The notes under the pieces are model-generated. The model was not told the DNA's origin and ran no database searches. It saw only the letters and a program-made list of their open reading frames with translations. Shown piece after piece: positions 17,455-24,954 of a stretch of 58,574 nt of DNA. Made by a program: the position numbers and the translations under genes. The stretch is from contig PNNH01000033.1 in the NCBI GenBank assembly GCA_013824165.1, forward strand, positions 1-58,574, written 5' to 3'. Positions within the stretch are counted from its first letter, which is position 1. Each line of letters opens with the position of its first letter. The stretch is from Methylibium sp. (GTDB lineage: Bacteria > Pseudomonadota > Gammaproteobacteria > Burkholderiales > Burkholderiaceae_C).

Positions 17455-18708
17455 TCACCTCGAAAGCTCCCTTGGCGGACGTTCCAGAAACTCCTCTCGC
17501 TGTGCCTTCAGCGTCGGACCATCGATATATTGCGCCAGCAGTTGGAGATCCCTGTCGGCAACACCATGAGCTTGAAAGAACGCTTTCCAGCGGTCGACCG
17601 CGGTGACGATCCTCTTGATTGACTCAACTGCAGCGTCTTTGCTGAGGCCAAAAGCTTGAACCTCCGTCAACGCGTTCTCAATCGAAGACTCAGCCTCAGC
17701 CTTGCCTACCCTGAGCTGTTGCTGGCCCAGGCCCTGAACGGACGGCACGACGTCATAGGCGGGGGACAAGTCGTAGAACCCATCGCCTGAGCGAACAAAG
17801 GCATGGTTCTTCTCATGGTCGTCCGTGTTGTCCATCAGGATGTTGAACACCATCCGCTTGAACAGCTCCTTCTGATGTCCCCGAATGGCCTGAGGCCGGC
17901 CGATTCGGCGCAGACTTTGCGCCAGCTCGGGATAGCCCAAAGGCAGCCCATTGGCGCGCAGCACGGAGTTTGCAGAGATCACATGTGATCGTTGTTCGCC
18001 CTCTCGGTCGAAGCGCTTGACGGCGACGGCATGGCCTCGCGCCAGCTGCAGCGCACGGGTTTCGGCCACATTCAACCCACACTCCGCAGCCAGCCGCATG
18101 GTCGCGTGCTCAACCAACTCGGTATCGAAGTCCTCTCCTTCAGAGAACTTCACCACCCACTGATACCCATCCATCTCGATCAAGGACTTCGGGCGCGCCC
18201 CGCCAAAGGATGGGCCGGGCTTGACCAGTCGCACCAGCCTCTCATCGAGCTTCTCATCAGCCAGGACAGCCGCAATGGCCTGCTCCATCTCGGCAAGGTT
18301 AGCCAGCTTTGCCATCGCCCCGCCCCCGCTCGGTCGGTAGTCACCGGCAGCCCGCGAAACACCCAACGCACCGAATCGGTCGTCTCCAGCGAAATACAGG
18401 TACTCCAGCACTGACAACCTAGACGGCCGGTATAGGTTGCGAATCACACGCTCGCCCCAACGGTCCGGCCGCGCGTCATCCACCGCGCCGGCCGCCATGT
18501 CGCGCTCCTTGGGCAGGAAGACCCCGCGACCCAAGGGCAAGTCCTCGCTCAACGCGAAGCCCTGCTGAAGCCACGTAGGCGAATACTCCAGCCCGACCTT
18601 GCGGTTGCCGTCGGCCAGAAATATCTGGCCAATCAGCTTTGGAGACTGGCGCCCCTGACCAAGCCACCAAAGGCTCATGGCGTCCTGCGGCTTGTAACCC
18701 TCATCCAT
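17455..18708 (-). CDS. hipA: HipA family serine/threonine kinase toxin
   Basis: 417 residues. The N-terminal HipA_N subdomain is followed by the kinase core. Motifs are PSFGGARPKSLIEMDGYQWVVKF (ATP loop), the catalytic MDNTDDHEKNHAF near residue 320 and YDLSPAYDVVPS. HipA toxins phosphorylate glutamyl-tRNA synthetase or other targets and induce dormancy. It overlaps hipB by 8 bp and is transcribed from the hipB promoter. It is the only intact cargo of element A, where it would act as an addiction or defence module (inference). Confidence 0.93.
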   Translation of the reverse strand: MDEGYKPQDAMSLWWLGQGRQSPKLIGQIFLADGNRKVGLEYSPTWLQQGFALSEDLPLGRGVFLPKERDMAAGAVDDARPDRWGERVIRNLYRPSRLSVLEYLYFAGDDRFGALGVSRAAGDYRPSGGGAMAKLANLAEMEQAIAAVLADEKLDERLVRLVKPGPSFGGARPKSLIEMDGYQWVVKFSEGEDFDTELVEHATMRLAAECGLNVAETRALQLARGHAVAVKRFDREGEQRSHVISANSVLRANGLPLGYPELAQSLRRIGRPQAIRGHQKELFKRMVFNILMDNTDDHEKNHAFVRSGDGFYDLSPAYDVVPSVQGLGQQQLRVGKAEAESSIENALTEVQAFGLSKDAAVESIKRIVTAVDRWKAFFQAHGVADRDLQLLAQYIDGPTLKAQREEFLERPPRELSR

Positions 18709-19027
18709 GTCGACGCTTTCCGGCGTTCTGAATCACCAGCATCTCTTGCGCCAAGGCCTGCGCATCGTTTTCTGGGGCCGCCAGCTCCCGCAGTGCGTGA
18801 TCTCGCCCCATGAGCCAAAGCGCCGTGGCGTACACCCCCATGCTGACGCGGGGATCGCCCTTCTCCATCGCTGACAACGTCGGCACCGACACGTCCATGC
18901 GCAGCGCCCACGACCGCAAAGACTCCTTGCGGCGCTTGCGTCCCAAGCGAAGATGATTGCCCAGCACTTCCAACGAAACTTGGACTGAGCTGGGCAAGCT
19001 GTCGACAGAGCCGGCTGCTTTTGGCAT
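18701..19027 (-). CDS. hipB: HipB-like XRE family antitoxin
   Basis: 108 residues with a Cro/CI helix-turn-helix at about 25-85 (LGNHLRLGRKRRKESLRSWALRMDVSVPTLSAMEKGDPRVSMGVYATALWLMG). It precedes hipA with an 8-bp overlap, the usual antitoxin-first order, and is expected to neutralise HipA and repress the operon. The start at 19027 follows an AT-rich promoter region containing an inverted repeat at 19040-19059. Confidence 0.9.
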   Translation of the reverse strand: MPKAAGSVDSLPSSVQVSLEVLGNHLRLGRKRRKESLRSWALRMDVSVPTLSAMEKGDPRVSMGVYATALWLMGRDHALRELAAPENDAQALAQEMLVIQNAGKRRHG

Positions 19028-19039
19028 GCATCATGATTA

Positions 19040-19059
19040 CACAAAATAACTACTTTGTG
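19040..19059. promoter_or_regulatory. Inverted repeat upstream of hipB, candidate HipB operator
   Basis: CACAAA (19040-19045) and TTTGTG (19054-19059) separated by 8 bp lie 13 bp upstream of the hipB start, in the AT-rich promoter region. Position fits autorepression by HipB. Confidence 0.5.
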
Positions 19060-19200
19060 CAATTTTGATTTAACAAATAGCCGCTCGAGACTCCCAGGCA
19101 AGAAGGATTCGGGCCGCCGACTTCCATGCGGAACCGCCAACTCAGCGGCCCGGAAGTCCAGCCGCTCGGACCTAGGAAGATCTCCAGCTAGACAACATGG

Positions 19201-19318
19201 TCACCATCCTTCGCCGGGCTTGTCGTATTCGGACGTTGGGCGCGGCGTGAACGTGTAGCCGTCCAGATCGCTAGGCTGAAACGCCCAGAGGCTGCGCGCC
19301 GACCGGCGGCCACCGGGC
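19201..19318 (-). pseudogene. Relic of the three-copy element-associated gene family
   Basis: The last about 35 codons (RSLWAFQPSDLDGYTF..., SEYDKPGEGW, stop at 19201) match the C-termini of the intact genes at 20989-21480 and 28424-28927. A preceding VAAGRR segment lies in another frame, so the relic is both truncated and frameshifted. It abuts the right end of element A. Confidence 0.75.
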
Positions 19319-19324
19319 GAGCTG

Positions 19325-19551
19325 AACCAGGCAGCGCCGGGAGGGGTTGCTGTTGGCGCACAGCGCGGATGCCCCGCCTTGATACGGGAACGCGCCTGCC
19401 AGCGGCCTTCAAGCCCGCCTGACGGCTATCCGGCCGCCGCATCCCTGCGCCCATCCCTGCGGCCCGCTGCGATCCAGGAAGCCCGGTCACCGCGCTCCGC
19501 CCCCACCGAAAAAGTTCAGACATGAACGAACAAAGTTCAGAGATGAATGGT
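19325..19551 (-). repeat. Right end of element A (homologous to right end of B)
   Basis: From a shared block around GAGC/GAAC-CAGGCAGCGC to the sites GTTCAGACATGAAC (19514-19527) and GTTCAGAGATGAAT (19535-19548), this about 225-bp stretch aligns by eye with 45386-45619. The terminal bases of A are now at 45625-45632 because element B inserted at ATGGT (19547-19551). Confidence 0.75.
19547..19551 (+). repeat. Left copy of 5-bp target-site duplication ATGGT
   Basis: Immediately before TGTCG of element B. An identical ATGGT follows its right end at 45620-45624. Five-base duplication is the Tn7-family hallmark. Confidence 0.85.
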
Positions 19552-19685
19552 TGTCGAAAACCGTTCATCTCTGAACTGACCCTATAGACAGAACAAGCAC
19601 TTAGAAAAACATTGCTCCGGCAAGTCTGAACTGCTTGCCCATTCAAGTCTGAACTTTTCCGATTTCTGCTCGTTCAAGTCTGAAT
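19552..19685 (+). repeat. Left end of element B with spaced TnsB-type sites
   Basis: Sites at 19563-19576 (GTTCATCTCTGAAC), 19621-19631 (CAAGTCTGAAC), 19642-19654 (TTCAAGTCTGAAC) and 19673-19685 (TTCAAGTCTGAAT). The first is 11 bp from the terminus, as in the right end and in element A. Confidence 0.8.
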
Positions 19686-19843
19686 TTTTACGGCGCACCC
19701 CGGCACGCTCGACGATACGCCGAGGTCGGCTTCGCACCTGCCGCCTGTCTGGCCTGTGGGGACCAAGGCGATCACAAGGCTGCGCCATTCCCTCTCTTGA
19801 ACTGGCAATCACGGCCGCCGATGCGCAAACACACGCCTGCGGC

Positions 19844-20220
19844 TTGGCCTGGGCAGCGCCCGGCCAGCACGAGGCCGAGGCGCCAGCTCTAGCCGTGGCG
19901 GCCCAATTGCTCACCCATCAGTTCTTGCACACCTTGGTGCGTGAACAGGGTGGTGCCTACGGTGTGTCGGACACCCTCGATGCCCAGCAACTGCGAGATG
20001 CCTTGCGCGTGGCAAGGGCGCAGGTCACGTTCAAGCAGGCCGTCATCGAAAAGCCAACGCACGAGAACGCGATCCTCAAGCGGCTGCAGTTCGCGGCGCA
20101 GAGCTAGAAGTTCAGCGCCGAGCAGAAGAGCCTGCTGGACGAGACGCTGGACAGCGACTTGGCAGCTGTGGCGGCCGAGATCGAGGCACTGCAGCCCCTG
20201 TTGAGCCGGACCGTTGCAAA
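19844..20220 (+). pseudogene. Chimeric relic: M16-peptidase-like fragment joined to IS66 TnpC N-terminal fragment
   Basis: The first part (ALAVAAQLLTHQFLHTLVREQGGAYG) resembles the C-terminal LxxxYLxxxIREKGGAYG motif of M16 zinc peptidases. From about 19975 the frame reads like the N-terminus of IS66 family TnpC (VTFKQAVIEKPTHENAILKRLQFAAQS), then meets a TAG (20105-20107) and continues in the same frame with KFSAEQKSLLDETLDSDLAAVAAEIEALQPLL. Both pieces are truncated and neither is functional. It marks past insertion-sequence activity near the left end of element B. Confidence 0.6.
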
Positions 20221-20306
20221 GGCGAACTCGATTTGCCGCGCCTACGGGCGCTGCCAGCAATGGCGGGCGACCACGTCGACTTAATCAAATGGCGCACAAT
20301 CGAGCC

Positions 20307-20465
20307 ATGGCAAACAAAGTTCGGAAGCCAGACCACAACGGCGCAAAGAATGGCGGTGGTCATTGGGGCAAACGCGCCGAAGCCAAGAAGCAAAGCAGCC
20401 GTGTACGCCGGCAAATGGCTAAGAAGGAAGCCGCGGCAGAGCTCACCGCGGCACGGCCCAAGTAG
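20307..20465 (+). CDS. Small, strongly basic hypothetical protein
   Basis: 52 residues from ATG 20307 (an in-frame ATG at 20289 adds six). The product begins MANKVRKPDHNGAKNGGGHWGKRAEAK and is rich in Lys/Arg, ending KKEAAAELTAARPK. The composition suggests nucleic-acid or ribosome binding, but no family was recognised. Coding status rests on the coherent basic composition and position between relics and a second small gene. Confidence is moderate. Confidence 0.5.
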   Translation: MANKVRKPDHNGAKNGGGHWGKRAEAKKQSSRVRRQMAKKEAAAELTAARPK

Positions 20466-20652
20466 CGCACTGATTCAGCGGCGGTCTGTCCGACTCCTAA
20501 TGTGTGCCGCGGGTGGACATCACTTCCAGACTCCCGTCGGTTGCAGACACCCGGTCACAGCTGAAACTGCCGTGCTCCCCGAAGCACAAAATGTATGCTC
20601 TCGCTCGCGGCGCTCGCGGCGCTCGCATGCCGACCAATGACCTAGCGATGGT

Positions 20653-20889
20653 ATGACCAAGGACGAACTGATCGCCGCAGTGCCTATCAGCGAGCATCAA
20701 GGACACCATTACGTTCGCGTAGACGACGTACCCATGCCTTGGCGCGAGCAGTTCGAGGTAGCACTGCACGGAAGCGCTTTCCGAGCCGTTCCGGGCGAAT
20801 CATGCATCTGTGCCTATCCGCATGACTGGCTCGCCTGGGTCAACGACCGATGGAGCGGTCGTCCAGGGCCTATAGGACTATCGAAGTAG
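20653..20889 (+). CDS. Hypothetical protein, 78 residues
   Basis: It starts MTKDELIAAVPISEHQGHHYVRVDDVPMPWREQFEVALHGSAF and ends GPIGLSK. The balanced composition, with aromatic and acidic residues, looks like a real small globular protein; no domain was recognised. It is an isolated gene convergent with the 20989-21480 gene 100 bp downstream. Function unknown. Confidence 0.55.
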   Translation: MTKDELIAAVPISEHQGHHYVRVDDVPMPWREQFEVALHGSAFRAVPGESCICAYPHDWLAWVNDRWSGRPGPIGLSK

Positions 20890-20988
20890 TGATCGGCCCC
20901 GCTTGCCTTTCTTGGAGATGACCCCCCGCGTCAGAATAGTTGTCGCCCCGATAAATCCAAGAATGGGGGCGGCGAAGCCACCGAGGGA

Positions 20989-21480
20989 TCACCACTCCTC
21001 GCCCGGCTTGTCGTGCTCCGATGTCAGGGGCGGCGTGAACGTGTAGCCGTCCAAATCGCCGGGCTGAACCACCCAGAGGCTGCGGGCCGACCGCTGGCCA
21101 ATCGCGACCTCTGCCGAGTCCCTGGCCTGCTGGTCCTTCAGCATCGCCGGCACATTGATCTCTCGCGTAATCTGCAACTGCGCGGCCAATTCCTGCATGT
21201 TGGCCCACACCTGTTCCACCGACAGCGCGGCAGCAGCACTGATCTGCGCGGCCACCCTGCCGAGCAGTGACAGAGGGGCCTCATCGAGCAGCGAGCCGAT
21301 GTGCGGCTCGAAACCGGCTGGCATCACGCCCGTGCGCAGCGCCTCGCCCAACACCTCAGGTGGGAGCATGCACTTGTAGCTGGTGCTGGCCGTCTGAGCA
21401 GCCAAATCCAGCGCAGGCCGCCGAGCGGGCATGGCCGCATCGCTCTTGGCAGGTGCCGGTTTGGAATCCATGGGGCACAT
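20989..21480 (-). CDS. Hypothetical element-associated protein (family copy 1)
   Basis: 163 residues. Homologous along its whole length to 28424-28927: both contain RPALxLAAQTASTSYK, MLPP followed by LRTGxMPxGFEPHIG, LLDEAPLSLLGRVAA, QVWANMQ and a C-terminal QPGDLDGYTF segment. It is predicted soluble and mostly helical, with an extended C-terminal tail; no known domain was recognised. The start at 21480 mirrors the other copy (21471 is an alternative with better ribosome-site spacing). A third, broken copy is in element A. Recurrence next to Tn7-like ends and core genes suggests an accessory role in the element (inference). Confidence 0.7.
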   Translation of the reverse strand: MCPMDSKPAPAKSDAAMPARRPALDLAAQTASTSYKCMLPPEVLGEALRTGVMPAGFEPHIGSLLDEAPLSLLGRVAAQISAAAALSVEQVWANMQELAAQLQITREINVPAMLKDQQARDSAEVAIGQRSARSLWVVQPGDLDGYTFTPPLTSEHDKPGEEW

Positions 21481-21688
21481 CTTCCCAGTTCGCTGGCCAT
21501 TTGCACCGACAGACGCATCCCCGGGCGCGAGCTCCGCCGCTTGCTGCTGGTGCAGATCCCCGCCGCGCCCGAATAGGACAAGCTGCCGAAGCCTTAGATC
21601 GCCCGCATTGAATCCGCTCTCAGCCTCTGAATGAGACACAGGCCCAGCCGCTCTGAACAAAGAGCGTATGGACTTAATACAACATCGG

Positions 21689-21705
21689 CCATTATCTCAT
21701 AATGG
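21689..21705. promoter_or_regulatory. Inverted repeat CCATTAT-CTC-ATAATGG
   Basis: A perfect 7-bp dyad with 3-bp spacer, followed by TTTT, in the divergent region. It could be an operator for the HTH protein encoded at 21915 or a small hairpin. Confidence 0.4.
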
Positions 21706-21838
21706 TTTTGCAGCACTCAGCAGCATGGCACATCATCTTTTGCAACTACTGGTCGATGCTAAGTTATTGCTGCGACAGATAGTTGGCCTGGGCGCCGACG
21801 ATAACTCTCGGAAAGTACATTAAATAATGCACTGCTGA

Positions 21839-21851
21839 GTACATGTACATG
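21839..21851. promoter_or_regulatory. Overlapping palindromes GTACATGTAC / CATGTACATG
   Basis: Two interlocked perfect palindromes (21839-21848 and 21842-21851) 64-76 bp upstream of the HTH gene start. This is a typical position for an autoregulatory operator. Confidence 0.4.
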
Positions 21852-21914
21852 ATTTCATGCAATTTGTGATTTACGAAATATCTCATTAGCATTCAGCATT
21901 CACCGATATCGACC

Positions 21915-22178
21915 ATGTCAAGCCAAGACAGTTCACGAAAGTCTGCTCTTCAGCAGGAACTCACGCGAATTCGCGAAGACTTCTATCAGCGAGGAGAGTC
22001 GGTCGCGGAATGGTCTCGCCATCATGGCTTTCGCCCCAGCGCTGTCTATCGCGTACTAAGTGGGCAGTCACTTGCGGCAAGAGGTAATGCGCACAAAATC
22101 GCCGTTGCCCTGGGTCTCAAGGGAAAGCCGCTAGCGTCAGGAACTGCTGGCGTTGAACAGGAGTTAGACAACATGTAA
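21915..22178 (+). CDS. Small helix-turn-helix DNA-binding protein (BcepMu gp16-like)
   Basis: 87 residues. ELTRIREDFYQRGESVAEWSRHHGFRPSAVYRVLSGQSLAARGNAHKIAVALGLK is an XRE-like helix-turn-helix resembling the BcepMu gp16 group of phage and transposon regulators. It stands just upstream of tnsA in the same orientation and behind an AT-rich, dyad-rich promoter region, so it is most likely the regulator of transposition or of element gene expression. No ligand domain is present. Confidence in fold is good; the regulatory role is inferred. Confidence 0.8.
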   Translation: MSSQDSSRKSALQQELTRIREDFYQRGESVAEWSRHHGFRPSAVYRVLSGQSLAARGNAHKIAVALGLKGKPLASGTAGVEQELDNM

Positions 22179-22200
22179 GCGCATCAAGAACCTGAGCGCG

Positions 22201-22239
22201 AAAAAAAACGCCGACCACTCCTGGCAGAGAGGTCGGCGT
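22201..22239 (-). terminator. Intrinsic terminator reading on the minus strand
   Basis: ACGCCGACC (22208-22216) and GGTCGGCGT (22231-22239) form a 9-bp stem. On the minus strand it is followed by eight U residues (plus-strand A run 22201-22208). No minus-strand gene is visible upstream of it, suggesting either an antisense transcript over tnsA or insulation of the regulator gene. Confidence 0.65.
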
Positions 22240-22300
22240 CCGGGAGCTTGAAGCTACCGCTTTGAATCTTTAGTTTCATGCCCCCCGCGAAAAAAGTCAA

Positions 22301-22318
22301 CCCCGGTCATCACCGGGG
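22301..22318. terminator. Second hairpin upstream of tnsA, U-rich only on the minus strand
   Basis: CCCCGGT-CATC-ACCGGGG is a perfect 7-bp stem with tetraloop, 26 bp before the chosen tnsA start. On the minus strand a short gap and then TTTTTT follow it. In the sense direction it could instead fold in the tnsA leader and limit translation. Confidence 0.45.
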
Positions 22319-22343
22319 CGGGATAACTATTGCCTTTCGGGAC

Positions 22344-23021
22344 ATGAAACCTGCACGAAAAGTAATCACTCGTGCGCCACACCGCAGCGTGGGCGCCGTC
22401 CATGAGCCGTGGTTCCAACCTGAACCCATACACCACGAGTCCCAGCTGGAGAAATACTGCATCGAGGTCCTTCTCCTGACGCCAGGCGTCGCGAGAATCG
22501 AGCATCAGCCGCTGACCATTGAGTATGAAATCGGCGGTCGAAAGCTCAAGTACACGCCCGACCTCCGCATCACGCTGCACGACGGGAGTCGCGCACTGGT
22601 GGAAGCCAAGGGCCTGCCGTACGAGAAACGTTTTCGCGAGCTGCTAGACGGCGGGTTGCGCGACCACCTGCGCCTGCTCGAGATGCCCTTGTACCTAGTG
22701 CCGGGCAGGCTGGTTGACGAGGGTCATCGGTCCCAGGTCTCAGAACTGCGATCGATGGCGCGGCGCACGCCACCGTCGGGCGCTGTTGACGCGCTGCTGC
22801 ACTGGGCCTCACGAAACGCCGGCGCATCCGTCGGTGACGCGGAAACAGCAGGACACCCACTTGCACACATCGGCTATGCCGTTGGCCGGCGCCTGCTGAC
22901 CGTGGGTCCGGCCTTCGATCTGTCTCCCCATCAAACCATTCAGCTCGGGAGTGAGCATGAGCACGTACACATTGACCATTGGCTTGGTTATCCGGGAAGG
23001 GCTGAGGACGTGGCGGCTTGA
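22344..23021 (+). CDS. tnsA: TnsA-like endonuclease subunit of the heteromeric transposase
   Basis: 225 residues from ATG 22344, where MKPARKVITRAPHRSVG matches the usual TnsA beginning. An in-frame ATG at 22278 adds 22 residues but would translate through the hairpin at 22301-22318. The N-terminal nuclease has the restriction-enzyme-like set Glu32 (HHESQLEK), Asp73 (YTPDL) and Glu87-x-Lys89 (VEAK). The C-terminal part should contact TnsB and TnsC. TnsA cuts the 5' ends of the transposon, giving cut-and-paste rather than replicative transposition. The gene overlaps tnsB by 65 bp. Confidence 0.92.
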   Translation: MKPARKVITRAPHRSVGAVHEPWFQPEPIHHESQLEKYCIEVLLLTPGVARIEHQPLTIEYEIGGRKLKYTPDLRITLHDGSRALVEAKGLPYEKRFRELLDGGLRDHLRLLEMPLYLVPGRLVDEGHRSQVSELRSMARRTPPSGAVDALLHWASRNAGASVGDAETAGHPLAHIGYAVGRRLLTVGPAFDLSPHQTIQLGSEHEHVHIDHWLGYPGRAEDVAA

Positions 23022-24954
23022 CCGCACGCTCCCAGACTCACAACTGTCATTCCTTGATCAAGCGACCGGAGCTCTCAAAACCATCTCGGTCGCCCAGTTG
23101 CAGCGCGACCTGGAGGCGGGGCGGATCCAAGTCGTCCAGGAATACCCCGTGGCCCTCTCCAGCGCCGAGGACAACAAACTTCGCCTGGTGAAGACCGTCG
23201 AAAGTTTGCCAGTCCGAGAACAGGTCGGACTGCGGCTTCGACTGGGCTTCGTCAAGCACATGCTGCGGCGAGGCTTGCGCAAAGGGATGAGACGGGCGAT
23301 TCAGGCTGAACTGGACAGCCTGGACGGCCAACTGCCTTTTGGGGTTCCGCCTGCGGATGTGGCCAACGCGGAGCTTTCCAGCAAGCCCGGTGCCTCTGCG
23401 GTGATGGCATGGATGCGGACCTTTGAACTGTCAGGCGGCAACCCCATGGCGCTCATCAGCGGTTTCTGCTTTCGCAAGATGCCGCGGCGGCTGAATGCCC
23501 TGATGGAAGAGATCGCCCGTCGCAAGATCCGGGACTTCTATTGCACAAGGCAGCGCCCGTCAGCCAAGAAGACCAAGCTTCTGATAGATAGAGAACTTGG
23601 ACAACAGGTGGCCCGAGGTCGACTTGCGCCGGAGCACGCGCAAATCAGCATCAGCACGCTGCGCCGCCTGATCCTCGACATCTCACCCTATGACAGGTCC
23701 GTTGCTCGGTTCGGCCCGGCCTATGCCCGGAACAAGTGGCGGTACAGCCTTGGCGGCATCGATGCCAAACGGCCACTGGCCAGGTATGAGATTGATCACA
23801 CCATCCTCGATATTGTCGTTGTCCATGACCTGACGGGGTTGCCCATGGGGCGGCCGACCATCACGGTGGTCGTAGACGCTTACAGCGGCTACATCGTCGG
23901 CATGCACGTCAATTTCTGGAGTGCCGGGCTTGCGAGCACTCTGTCCGCTTTCAAGGTGGCCATACGACCCAAGGATTCCATGCTGGAGTTCGCTGGTGTT
24001 AAGCACAAGTGGCTGGCCTGCGGAATCCCAGATCTCATGGTGGTGGACAACGGTCTGGAATTCCACTCGCCCAGGTTCCACTCAGCCGCCATGCACTTGG
24101 CGATGGACGTACTTCATTGCGCAGTCCGGCAGCCCTGGCTCAAGCCCATGGTGGAGAGAACTATCGGCGAAATCAATGGTGCCCTTCCGCACCAAGGCCG
24201 GGTTGAGAAGCAGCTCACCAATTACATCCCTGAGAAGCCGGACAAGTCAGCCTGCATCACCTTCAGCGCGCTCTGCAAAGGGCTACTGAAGTTCGTCGTT
24301 GACATTCACCCCTTCGAGGACGACGAGAGAAAGCTCACCCGCGCGTACGACCTCTATGCCGAGGGCCTGGCTACGCAACTGCCGCCACGCCTGCCCACCA
24401 GCGTGGAAGCGCTGGACATCATCATGGCTGACTCCAAAACCCTCACCATCGGAAACGAAGGTGCTCTCCACCAGTACATCCGCTACAACTCGCGCGAGCT
24501 CCAGGAGATGCGCCGAGCGATCGGTCTGAAGTTTCAGACGGAGATCAAGGTCAATCACGAGGACATCGACCAGATCTGGCTGAAGGATCCACGGAACAAC
24601 TCATGGATGCGCGTGCCCTCGTGCTACCCGCAGTACACCGTTGGCCTCTCCACGATCCAGCACCGGGCCATCAGGGCGCAAAAAAGGAAAGTCCTGACCC
24701 ACCGCAACGCTGAGGAGATGCTGACCCAGTCCAAGCTGGAGCTGATCGATACCTGGCAGACCGCGGCCCGCACCGGTAAGCGCGCCAAGCGCCAGGAACT
24801 CCTCGCTCTGGAGGGACTCGCATCCACGGACGTGTTCGCAGGCACCAGCAGGTCCGCAAGACACGCTGTCGGCGACGCACAGCGCCAGATCCCCATCTCT
24901 AAAGATGAACTGCTGCCCATTCCGAAGGAGTACGAGACCTATGCATTCGACTGA
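22957..24954 (+). CDS. tnsB: TnsB-like DDE transposase subunit
   Basis: 665 residues. The retroviral-integrase-fold catalytic triad is visible: Asp280 (YEIDHTILDI), Asp364 (MVVDNGLEF) and Glu400 (PMVERTIGEIN), with exactly 35 residues between the last two. The N-terminal half holds the DNA-binding helix-turn-helix domains for the end repeats, and the C-terminal tail (KDELLPIPKEYETYAFD) resembles the TnsC-binding hook. ATG 22957 was chosen, with GGGAG just upstream, over a GTG two codons earlier. It joins the 3' ends to target DNA. It overlaps tnsA and tnsC. Confidence 0.95.
   Translation: MSTYTLTIGLVIREGLRTWRLDRTLPDSQLSFLDQATGALKTISVAQLQRDLEAGRIQVVQEYPVALSSAEDNKLRLVKTVESLPVREQVGLRLRLGFVKHMLRRGLRKGMRRAIQAELDSLDGQLPFGVPPADVANAELSSKPGASAVMAWMRTFELSGGNPMALISGFCFRKMPRRLNALMEEIARRKIRDFYCTRQRPSAKKTKLLIDRELGQQVARGRLAPEHAQISISTLRRLILDISPYDRSVARFGPAYARNKWRYSLGGIDAKRPLARYEIDHTILDIVVVHDLTGLPMGRPTITVVVDAYSGYIVGMHVNFWSAGLASTLSAFKVAIRPKDSMLEFAGVKHKWLACGIPDLMVVDNGLEFHSPRFHSAAMHLAMDVLHCAVRQPWLKPMVERTIGEINGALPHQGRVEKQLTNYIPEKPDKSACITFSALCKGLLKFVVDIHPFEDDERKLTRAYDLYAEGLATQLPPRLPTSVEALDIIMADSKTLTIGNEGALHQYIRYNSRELQEMRRAIGLKFQTEIKVNHEDIDQIWLKDPRNNSWMRVPSCYPQYTVGLSTIQHRAIRAQKRKVLTHRNAEEMLTQSKLELIDTWQTAARTGKRAKRQELLALEGLASTDVFAGTSRSARHAVGDAQRQIPISKDELLPIPKEYETYAFD

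Larger units (their letters stand above)
17163..19551. mobile_element. Element A: transposase-less Tn7-like element carrying hipBA
   Basis: It begins with TGTCGAACGCC (17163) followed by a spaced array of four GTTCA-N4/5-TGAAC sites, and ends near 19551 in a right end homologous to that of element B. Its last 8 bases (TTTCGACA) were displaced to 45625-45632 when element B inserted into it. Contents are hipA, hipB and a relic of a three-copy gene family. No transposase is present, so it must rely on transposition proteins supplied in trans (perhaps by element B) or be a deletion derivative of a larger element. Confidence 0.75.
21481..21914. other. AT-rich intergenic region between divergent genes
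   Basis: 434 bp without a gene, clearly AT-richer than its surroundings, and probably the promoter region for the HTH regulator at 21915 and the 21480 gene. It contains the two dyads listed separately (21689-21705, 21839-21851). Confidence 0.5.

Noticed and set aside
22254-22580. 108-codon minus-strand frame opposite tnsA
   Set aside because: It runs antisense to the TnsA nuclease domain, has no ribosome site and no recognisable protein features. The minus-strand terminators nearby may instead reflect a non-coding antisense RNA.
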